A DNA stretch of 64,000 bases from Flavobacterium pectinovorum. Its GTDB lineage: Bacteria; Bacteroidota; Bacteroidia; Flavobacteriales; Flavobacteriaceae. Under the pieces are notes generated by a model that was given only the letters and a program-made list of their open reading frames with translations, was not told the DNA's origin and searched no databases. Positions 54,052 through 61,888 of this stretch are shown piece after piece. Within the stretch, counting starts at the first letter, position 1; every line of letters begins with the position of its first letter. A program made the translations under genes and the position numbers. The stretch lies in NCBI RefSeq assembly GCF_900142715.1, contig NZ_FRBX01000003.1:372001-436000 (forward strand). Direction: 5' to 3'.

Positions 54052-56853
54052 ATGAATACTAAAAAAAATATCATCATTGGACTTTTAGTGTTGTCTTTTC
54101 AAGGCGCATTGGCTCAGTTCAAAACCACAATTCCGCTGGATAAAAACGTAACAACCGGTAAACTTAAAAACGGTTTAACCTATTATATTCTGCATAATGA
54201 AGAACCAAAAGACCGCGCGAGTTTTTACTTTGTTCAAAATGTAGGTGCCATTCTCGAAGAAGACAACCAAAACGGATTGGCTCACTTTTTAGAACACATG
54301 GCTTTTAACGGAACAGAACATTTTAAAGGCAAAGGAATTATCAAAATGCTCGAAAAAGACGGCGTAAGTTTTGGTAAAGACATTAACGCTTATACTGCTC
54401 AGGATGAAACAGTTTACAACATTAGCGGCGTTCCGGTAAATAATGAAACGCTTATCGATTCTACACTTTGGGTATTGCACGACTGGTCTGGTTCTCTTTC
54501 ATTAACAAATGAAGAAATAGATGCCGAAAGAGGTGTAATCAGAGAAGAATGGAGAACCAGACGAACAAGCGATTTTCGTCTAAAAGGTCAAATGGATCAG
54601 TTTTTATACAAAGGTTCAAAATATGCGCAAAGAGATGTTATTGGCGATTTAAACATCATTAATAATTTCAAATACGAAGAACTTAGAAATTATTACAAAA
54701 AATGGTATCGCCCGGATTTACAAGCTGTAATTATTGTAGGAGATATTGATGTAAAAGCTATTGAACAAAAAGTTAAAACCATATTTTCGACTATTCCGCT
54801 GGCTAAAAAAGTAGCCGAAAGAAAGTATTTTGATATTCCGAAACACAACGAATTGTATTTTGGAACCGCAACAGATAAAGAAGCATCGTCAACGAGTATT
54901 AAATTGCAATATGTTCTTGATGAACCAATGGTAAAAGATACTTCGGTAACACGCAAAAATGTAATGAGCTCTTTTTATACGAGTATTTTAAATAATCGTT
55001 TGAAAGAATTATTGTTGAAAAACCAAAATTCAAGCTTAAGTTTAAAAGTTTATTTTGAACCCATTTCAAGATTAAATACTTCTTTTAATATTGCGGCTTT
55101 GGGCAAAAAAGGAAAAGTATTGGCCTCTTTTGAAGAAGTGTATACCGAAACCGAAAGAATGAAAAGATACGGCGTGATTCAATCAGAATTGGAGCGAACC
55201 AAGAAAAACTTCATAAGCTCTTATGATGATTTTATTAAAAATAAAGACAAAGTAAACAGCGATGATTGGGCCGATAAACTGACCAATTATTTCCTGAAAG
55301 CAAAGCCTTTTCTTTCGCCAGAAGATGATTATGATCTTATTGTTGGGATCCTAAAAAACATTTCGCTGGAAGAATTAAACGCTTACGCGAAAACCATTCA
55401 GCAGCCCACAAATCAGGTCGTTTTAATTAGCGGTTCTGATAAAGACCAGAATGAATTCCCTAAAAAAGAAGCTGTTGTTGAGGTAATGAAAAAGGTAGAA
55501 AGTATGACTTTGGAACCATATTCAAAAAAAGAAAACAAAGAACCCTTAATTGCTTCAGACCTAAAACCTGTCGCTGTAAAAAGTACGTTTGAAATTGCCG
55601 GAATAGACAAAGCAAAAGGTTATACGCTTGAAAATGGCGCAAAAGTAATTATTTTGCCAACCACTTACTCTCAGGATCAGATTGTATTTAGTGCTTTTGG
55701 AAAAGGTGGAAAATCTTTGGTAAAAACAGAAGATTTAGCCTCTGCAGAAATTGCAACCACATTGGCAAGATCTTCCGGATTGGGTAATTTTGACATTACG
55801 GCATTAAAAGAAAAACTAACCGGAAAAGTAGCTCAGGCTTCGCCTTTTATTACAGACAACACCGAAGGTTTTAAGGGAAGTAGCAATCAGGCTGATCTTG
55901 AAACGATGCTGCAATTGCTGTATCTTTCTTTTGAAGCGCCACGTTTTGATCCTACTATTTTTGAAATTTTAAAATCGCAATATCAAAACCGTTTAGAAAA
56001 TCTTAAAAAAGATAATGATAACGCTTTTAATGATACGGTTGCATTGGCGAATTCAAACCATAATCCGAGAACTTTTCTTTTTAATGAAGAATTTCTAAAA
56101 AATATTGACCTGAAAAAAGCAGAACAAATCTATAAACAGAGAATTAATAATGCTGCTGATTTTACTTTTGTTTTTGTTGGAAACATTCCGGATTCGGCTT
56201 TAGGCTTAATTCAAAAATATATCGGAAATATTAAAAGTAATCCGGCTGCAACAGAAACTTTTAAAGATCATAATATAGAACCTGCCAAAGGAAAAACCAA
56301 AGTGGTATTTAAACGCCCAATGGAAGTGGCAAAAACCACAGCTTATTTGAGTTTAACCGGTAAAATGGAATACAGCGAAGAGAATGCTCTTGGCATGTAT
56401 GTTATTGGCGAATTGCTTTCGAAACGCTTTTTGCAGACCATTCGCGAGGAAGAAGGCGGAAGTTATGGCGTAAATGTGAGCGGAAGTCTTTTGACAACAC
56501 CAAAACAAGCATTTGATCTTTCTTTGAGTTTTGATTGTAATCCTGACAAACAAGAAAAATTAATGCAGATTGTATGGCAGGAAATCAATGATTTAAAATC
56601 GAAACCGGTTAATGCAAATGATCTGGAAGACATTAAAAAAGCACTTTTGAAAAACAGAGAAGAATCAATGAAAACCAATTCTTTCTGGAGCGACAAAATC
56701 TATAATATTACAATGAATCAGGTTCGGTTTTTACAGGACGCGGATTATAAAAATTTAATTTCTAAAATTAATCAGAAAACTATTCAGCAGTTAAGCAAGC
56801 AAATTTTGGATAGTTCTAATAGTGTTGAGGTAATTATGAATCCGGAAAGGTAA
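54052..56853 (+). CDS. Secreted M16-family zinc metallopeptidase (insulinase/pitrilysin-like, two-domain)
   Basis: 933 residues with a signal peptide (MNTKKNIIIGLLVLSFQGAL). The active N-domain has the inverted zinc motif H78-F-L-E81-H82 and the third ligand E159 (EIDAERGVIREEW). The C-terminal half (~520-933) is the inactive partner domain with the conserved REEEGGSYGVNVSG segment. M16 enzymes degrade peptides up to a few kDa enclosed in their chamber. It is the last gene of the SusCD operon, 11 bases after the permease, suggesting that the imported ligand is a peptide. Confidence 0.93.
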   Translation: MNTKKNIIIGLLVLSFQGALAQFKTTIPLDKNVTTGKLKNGLTYYILHNEEPKDRASFYFVQNVGAILEEDNQNGLAHFLEHMAFNGTEHFKGKGIIKMLEKDGVSFGKDINAYTAQDETVYNISGVPVNNETLIDSTLWVLHDWSGSLSLTNEEIDAERGVIREEWRTRRTSDFRLKGQMDQFLYKGSKYAQRDVIGDLNIINNFKYEELRNYYKKWYRPDLQAVIIVGDIDVKAIEQKVKTIFSTIPLAKKVAERKYFDIPKHNELYFGTATDKEASSTSIKLQYVLDEPMVKDTSVTRKNVMSSFYTSILNNRLKELLLKNQNSSLSLKVYFEPISRLNTSFNIAALGKKGKVLASFEEVYTETERMKRYGVIQSELERTKKNFISSYDDFIKNKDKVNSDDWADKLTNYFLKAKPFLSPEDDYDLIVGILKNISLEELNAYAKTIQQPTNQVVLISGSDKDQNEFPKKEAVVEVMKKVESMTLEPYSKKENKEPLIASDLKPVAVKSTFEIAGIDKAKGYTLENGAKVIILPTTYSQDQIVFSAFGKGGKSLVKTEDLASAEIATTLARSSGLGNFDITALKEKLTGKVAQASPFITDNTEGFKGSSNQADLETMLQLLYLSFEAPRFDPTIFEILKSQYQNRLENLKKDNDNAFNDTVALANSNHNPRTFLFNEEFLKNIDLKKAEQIYKQRINNAADFTFVFVGNIPDSALGLIQKYIGNIKSNPAATETFKDHNIEPAKGKTKVVFKRPMEVAKTTAYLSLTGKMEYSEENALGMYVIGELLSKRFLQTIREEEGGSYGVNVSGSLLTTPKQAFDLSLSFDCNPDKQEKLMQIVWQEINDLKSKPVNANDLEDIKKALLKNREESMKTNSFWSDKIYNITMNQVRFLQDADYKNLISKINQKTIQQLSKQILDSSNSVEVIMNPER

Positions 56854-56902
56854 TCCGGAAAAATAAGAACTTAAGAATACTTTTTTATTTTTTATTAGTC
56901 AT

Positions 56903-56932
56903 TAAAGGTTGCCTTTTGCCAGGCAGCCTTTT
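56903..56932. terminator. Terminator after the M16 peptidase operon
   Basis: AAAGGTTGCC (56904-56913) pairs with GGCAGCCTTT (56922-56931) with one mismatch; short T/A stretches flank it, and it also faces the convergent ROK kinase gene. Confidence 0.7.
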
Positions 56933-56942
56933 CTGGCATAAT

Positions 56943-57848
56943 TTAATCACGCGTTAACAATAAACTCGCAGCTCCCAATAATGCTGCAATTTCATTATCT
57001 GCAGAAATAGAAACTGTAATTTCAATGCTGTTTTCTTTTAATTTTCTGTTGAAAGAATTCAGGAAAAATTCACTTGCATTTGCAATTTTTCCACCAATGA
57101 TAAAACTTTCTACTCCAAATTTTTCTAACCACGAAAGCACAACCAAAGCCAGATCCTCACCCATTTCTTCAAAAACCTGTATGGCAATTTTATCTTCGGC
57201 TACAGCCAAATTAAAAAGTTCTAAGCCATTATTAAGTTTTTTTCCAGTTAGCGATTTGTAATTATTTAAAAGTCCGCGTACTGAAACGTAATCTTCGGCA
57301 ATTCCGTTTTTATAAGGAAGATTCCAGATTTCTCCGTCCTGAGGAACTGATTCTCCGGTAGAAATCGAAACTCCTTTATCAATAAAACAAGCGCCAAGTC
57401 CGGTTCCCAGAGTTACTGCCATTACTTTTTTTGAAAGATTCTCTGCATTTTTAAATACTTCGCCTTTTCCAAAACAAACGGCATCATTTTCAAAAAGAAT
57501 CGGAAAATCGCTTGAAAGATTTAATGTTTCGTGAAGCAAATCACGCACATTTAAATCGTAAAAATGTTCGTATTTAGATTGGTCTTTTATCATGCAAATT
57601 CCACTTTCATAATCAAACGGACCAGGCATACAAATCGCCATACCTTGTATGTTTTCTACTTTAGAATTTCTGATCGAAATTTCAATTGCTTTTTTCCAGA
57701 CAGCCATGACTTTTTCAACGGGCATATTAGAATCGAAACATTCTTTATGCAGTGAAAAGTCAATCACTTTCATATCTAAAATATTGATAACCGCAACGGT
57801 AATATGTGTTCCTCCAATATCTATTCCGACAGCGTAATTTTCATTCAT
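56943..57848 (-). CDS. ROK-family sugar kinase
   Basis: About 301 residues from the ATG at 57848, which directly precedes NENYAVGIDIGGTHITVAV, the ATP-binding phosphate-1 motif. CMPGPFDYESGICMI, FENDAVCFGKGE (catalytic Asp) and AVTLGTGLGACFIDKG are present. The zinc-binding CxCGxxGCxE motif of many ROK kinases is absent. It probably phosphorylates a hexose; next to GH125 and GH92 genes, mannose or a mannosidase product is the likely substrate. Confidence 0.85.
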   Translation of the reverse strand: MNENYAVGIDIGGTHITVAVINILDMKVIDFSLHKECFDSNMPVEKVMAVWKKAIEISIRNSKVENIQGMAICMPGPFDYESGICMIKDQSKYEHFYDLNVRDLLHETLNLSSDFPILFENDAVCFGKGEVFKNAENLSKKVMAVTLGTGLGACFIDKGVSISTGESVPQDGEIWNLPYKNGIAEDYVSVRGLLNNYKSLTGKKLNNGLELFNLAVAEDKIAIQVFEEMGEDLALVVLSWLEKFGVESFIIGGKIANASEFFLNSFNRKLKENSIEITVSISADNEIAALLGAASLLLTRD

Positions 57849-57957
57849 GCTTTTATATTTTTTTACCATTGAGAGATTAAGAAATCAAGACACATAGAAT
57901 TAAATCAAGTACAATTACTTAATTTTTCTTAATGTCTTAATGGTTTAATATTTTTAA

Positions 57958-59421
57958 TTAAATGTTTTTATCTTTTAAAATCTGAGGATATTTGATGCTC
58001 GTGTGAACAATCATTTCTCCAAAAAGTGTATTCGCCCACGCAAACCATTTTCGGGTAAATTTGGCAACATCATCTTTATGAAATGATTCGTGCATAAAAC
58101 CGGTATCAGCATTGGTTTTGATCAAATTACTGATACACATTTTGATTTCTTTTTCATCGACACTTGTAATCGCTCTTAAAACTATACTCATTGGCCAAAT
58201 CGTATCAACTCCTGTATGCGGACCTCCAATTCCTTCTCCTGCTTTTCCTTTATAGAAAAACGGATTGTTTTCTGAAAGCACTACTTTTCGGGTATTTAGA
58301 TAAAGCTGATTATCTGGCTCGATCGCGCCTAAATAGGGTAATGACAATAAAGAAGGAACATTGGCATCATCCATCATATTAAAACTGCCGTATCCGTTTA
58401 CTTCAAAAGCAATTATTTTTCCAAATTTCGGATGTTCGATGATTCCGTTTTCTTCTAATCCTTTCTGAACCTGGTCTCTTAGTTCTTTGGCTTTAGCAAC
58501 CAGATTATCATCTTTTAAGGCTGGCAAAGAGAAAATTTCGATCAGATATCCAAGTACTTCAATCGCAAACATATTACTCGGAATTAAATAGCCAAATAAA
58601 GTGCTGTCATCACTTGGTCTAAAAGTCGAAACAATTAGTCCGCAAGGTTTTACAGGATATCCGTATCCTCCTAACGGAACGCCATCTGTTGCCCACGCCG
58701 TTTGACGCTGAAAACTATAAGGACCGCCTTTTCCGTCTAATCTTTGCTGTTCTTTAAATGTTTGTAATACCAAAAGCATGGCTTCTTTCCACTTACTATC
58801 AAATAAGCTTATGTCTCCTGTCTCCTTCCAATAGCCATGTGCCAGACGAATTGGATAACATAAACTGTCTATCTCCCATTTGCGTTCGTGAATACCGGGC
58901 TGCATTTTGGTTAAATCATTTTTCCACTCGCTTTCTTTTGTAAAATCTTTATAAAAGGCATTGGCATAAGGATCTAACAAAATACATTTTGCCTGACGAT
59001 TGATTACGCCTTTTACCAGTTCTGCCAGTTTTTTATCTTCTTTTACAAACGGAATGTACGGCCAAATCTGAGCGGTACTATCCCGAAGCCACATCGCATC
59101 GATATCGCCGGTAATGACGTAAGTATCCGGTTTTCCATCAATAATTTCAAAATCAACAGTGGTGTCTAAAGTATTGGGAAAACAATTTTCGAACAGCCAC
59201 GCAAGCTCCGGATTGGCAATTTGTTTTTTGATGCGAACAATTGCTTTTTCTACAGCTTCGCTTGTAAATTTCCTTTCTGCCAATGGAGGTCTTTTGCTGA
59301 TAAAATTTTTAAGCGCAAAATTGAAAGTATCTGACGGAAGTGCAAAAACATCGGTTTGAAGTGCCAATAATCCGGCAGAAAAAATGCCTGTATTTTTTAT
59401 AAATTTTCTACGTGAGTGCAT
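57958..59421 (-). CDS. Glycoside hydrolase family 125 exo-alpha-1,6-mannosidase
   Basis: 487 residues. A Tat-like signal (SRRKFIKNTGIFSAGLLAL) is followed by the GH125 fold: ITGDIDAMWLRDSTAQIWPY, CLIVSTFRPSDDSTLFGYLI-type substrate site (written GLIVSTFRPSDDS) and GGPHTGVDTIWPMSIVLRAI. The family removes alpha-1,6-mannose from N-glycans and mannans without metal. It lies 4 bases after the GH92 gene upstream, so the two are co-transcribed. Confidence 0.93.
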   Translation of the reverse strand: MHSRRKFIKNTGIFSAGLLALQTDVFALPSDTFNFALKNFISKRPPLAERKFTSEAVEKAIVRIKKQIANPELAWLFENCFPNTLDTTVDFEIIDGKPDTYVITGDIDAMWLRDSTAQIWPYIPFVKEDKKLAELVKGVINRQAKCILLDPYANAFYKDFTKESEWKNDLTKMQPGIHERKWEIDSLCYPIRLAHGYWKETGDISLFDSKWKEAMLLVLQTFKEQQRLDGKGGPYSFQRQTAWATDGVPLGGYGYPVKPCGLIVSTFRPSDDSTLFGYLIPSNMFAIEVLGYLIEIFSLPALKDDNLVAKAKELRDQVQKGLEENGIIEHPKFGKIIAFEVNGYGSFNMMDDANVPSLLSLPYLGAIEPDNQLYLNTRKVVLSENNPFFYKGKAGEGIGGPHTGVDTIWPMSIVLRAITSVDEKEIKMCISNLIKTNADTGFMHESFHKDDVAKFTRKWFAWANTLFGEMIVHTSIKYPQILKDKNI

Positions 59422-59425
59422 ATTA

Positions 59426-61699
59426 TTATTTTGAATTTGAATAAGAATAAGGATAGTTTTTTGCTGAAGTTCCTCTTTTTAAATTAGGAGAACTTGTCAT
59501 ATCGAAATTTAATTCGCCGCCTTCTAATACATTAAAATGGTTGATATAATTATTGGAATAGTTTTTATTGCCCCATTCTAACTCTTCGACATATCGGTTA
59601 ATTTCAGAATTATCGGGAGCGTTGATAATAAACTGTTTTCCATTTTCTAGTTGTAAGGTCACTTTTTTAAACAAAGGCGCTCCCAAAACATACTCTTCTG
59701 TTGCGGGGCAAACCGGATAAAATCCCATTGCAGAGAAAATATACCAGGCCGAAGTTTGTCCGTTATCTTCATCTCCACAATATCCATCCGGTGTTGGTTT
59801 GTATAAACGATTCATTACTTCTCTGGACCAATATTGTGTTTTCCACGGTTCTCCTGCATAATTATACAAATAAATCATATGCTGAATAGGTTGGTTTCCG
59901 TGCGCATATTGCCCCATATTCATGATCTGCATTTCGCGAATTTCATGAATTACAGATCCGTAATAACTGTCATCAAAAACCGGTGGCGTTGTAAAAACAG
60001 CGTCTAATTTTGCTGTGAAATTTTTCTCACCGCCCATTAAATCAATCAAACCTTGTATGTCATGAAAAACGCTCCAGCTATAATGCCAGGCATTTCCTTC
60101 TGTAAAAGCATCTCCCCATTTTAGCGGATTAAAATTGGCCGGAAAACTCCCGTCCAGATTTCTTCCGCTCATTAATCCGATCGCCGGATTATAGAGATTT
60201 TTATAATTCATCATTCTTTTTTCGAATAATTTAATCTCTTTGTTTGGGCGGTCTAAGGCTTTTGCCAGTTTCCAGATCGCGAAATCATCATAAGCGTATT
60301 CAAGCGTTCTGGCAGCATTTTCATTAATTTTTACATTATAAGGAACGTAACCTAATGTATTATAATACGAAACTCCTTTTCTGCCCACAGCATCCATCGG
60401 TCCTTCATTGTTGGCGCCGTGCACTAAGGCTTCATACAATTTATTGATGTCGTAACCACGCAACCCTTTCATGTAAGCATCAGAAACTACTGAGGCCGAA
60501 TTATTTCCTACCATCACATTTCTAAAACCGGGACTTGACCATTCGGGCAAAAATCCGCCTTCTTTATAATCATTAATCAAACCTTCCTGCATTTCCTTAT
60601 TTATCGAAGGATAAACAAGATTTAGCAATGGATAAAGAGCACGAAAAGTATCCCAAAACCCTGTTCCTGCATACATATAGCCCGGTAAAACCTTGCCGTT
60701 GTATGGACTGTAATGAATAACATCGCCATTAGAATCTATTTCATATTGTTTTTGAGGAAAACAAGTTGCACGATATAAACAGGAATAAAATGTTTTTAGC
60801 TGTTCTTCAGTTCCACCTTCGGCTTTAACTTTACTCAAAACAGTATTCCATTCTTTTTTAGAGTTTTCTAAAGTTTCCTGAAATGATGATGTACCTAATT
60901 CGTTTTTCAAATTCAATTCCGCTTGTTCCGGACTAATAAATGATGAAGCAGTTTTTACATTTATTATTTCTCCTTTTTTGGTTTTAAAAGTGACTATTGC
61001 GCCCACATGAATATTAGTCTTCTCTAATTTATCTTTTTCTAAAATTTTATCGTGCCAGGTATAATTGGATGTAAATGGTTTATCGAATACCAAAACAAAA
61101 TAGTTTTTAAAATTCGTTGGAACTCCACCACTATTGCGCGTTGTATAACCTATAATTTTATTTTCTGATGGAATTATTTTGATGTAAGATCCTTTATCAA
61201 AAGCATCAACAACTATCGAAGATTTCTCGTTTTCCGGAAATGTAATTTGAAAATGTGCTGCTCTTTCTGTTGCCGTAATTTCTGTTGTAACATCATAATC
61301 AGCAAGATAAACGCTGTAGTAATATGGTTTTGAAACCTCAGCTTTATGGCTGAACCAAATTGCTCTTTCTGTTTCGTCAAAAACTATTTTGCCTGTTACG
61401 GGCATAATCGAAAATTGTCCGTAATCGTTCATCCACGGCGAAGGCTGATGCGTTTGCTTAAATCCTCTAATTTTTTCGGCAGTATACGTATACGCCCATC
61501 CGTCTCCCATTTTACCGGTTTGCGGCGTCCAGAAATTCATTCCCCAAGGCCTGCAAATAGCGGGATAGGTATTTCCGTTTGAAAGATTGGGCAACGATTG
61601 TGTTCCCATTAATGGATTTACATAATCTACGGGGTCTAACTGTGCATTTGCTGTAAAACACTGTATTAATCCCAAAAAAAACAAATGCGTTATTTTCAT
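59426..61699 (-). CDS. Glycoside hydrolase family 92 alpha-mannosidase
   Basis: 757 residues with a signal peptide (MKITHLFFLGLIQCFTANAQ). VDYVNPLMGTQSLPNLSNGNTYPAI starts the GH92 N-domain; FWDTFRALYPLL, ENAARTLEYAYDDFAIWKLA and GYCGDEDNGQTSAWYIFSAMGFYPVCP are family signatures of the catalytic (alpha/alpha)6 domain. GH92 enzymes are calcium-dependent exo-alpha-mannosidases (mostly 1,2- or 1,3-linkages). With GH125 it would trim high-mannose N-glycans or mannan. Confidence 0.94.
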   Translation of the reverse strand: MKITHLFFLGLIQCFTANAQLDPVDYVNPLMGTQSLPNLSNGNTYPAICRPWGMNFWTPQTGKMGDGWAYTYTAEKIRGFKQTHQPSPWMNDYGQFSIMPVTGKIVFDETERAIWFSHKAEVSKPYYYSVYLADYDVTTEITATERAAHFQITFPENEKSSIVVDAFDKGSYIKIIPSENKIIGYTTRNSGGVPTNFKNYFVLVFDKPFTSNYTWHDKILEKDKLEKTNIHVGAIVTFKTKKGEIINVKTASSFISPEQAELNLKNELGTSSFQETLENSKKEWNTVLSKVKAEGGTEEQLKTFYSCLYRATCFPQKQYEIDSNGDVIHYSPYNGKVLPGYMYAGTGFWDTFRALYPLLNLVYPSINKEMQEGLINDYKEGGFLPEWSSPGFRNVMVGNNSASVVSDAYMKGLRGYDINKLYEALVHGANNEGPMDAVGRKGVSYYNTLGYVPYNVKINENAARTLEYAYDDFAIWKLAKALDRPNKEIKLFEKRMMNYKNLYNPAIGLMSGRNLDGSFPANFNPLKWGDAFTEGNAWHYSWSVFHDIQGLIDLMGGEKNFTAKLDAVFTTPPVFDDSYYGSVIHEIREMQIMNMGQYAHGNQPIQHMIYLYNYAGEPWKTQYWSREVMNRLYKPTPDGYCGDEDNGQTSAWYIFSAMGFYPVCPATEEYVLGAPLFKKVTLQLENGKQFIINAPDNSEINRYVEELEWGNKNYSNNYINHFNVLEGGELNFDMTSSPNLKRGTSAKNYPYSYSNSK

Positions 61700-61774
61700 A
61701 TTCTGTATAATTATCCTAACCCGTTTTTAAAACCCGTCAGGTCTTTGTTGTAAAATGTGAATTGTCGACTTCCA

Positions 61775-61860
61775 AAGCTTTGTCAAAGTTTTAAACTTTG
61801 ACAAAGCTTACGTAATCCAGAACTTAAATTATACCTACAAGGTTTTGAAAACCTTGCAGG
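61775..61860. repeat. Two adjacent near-perfect palindromes
   Basis: AAGCTTTGTCAAAGTTT (61775-61791) faces its exact reverse complement (61793-61809) with one central base. Then CCTACAAGGTTTT (61834-61846) faces AAAACCTTGCAGG (61848-61860) with one mismatch. They sit between two GH92 genes on the same strand and may stop or pause transcription between them. Confidence 0.75.
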
Positions 61861-61888
61861 AGATGATGCTCAATTCTTAAATCTACAA

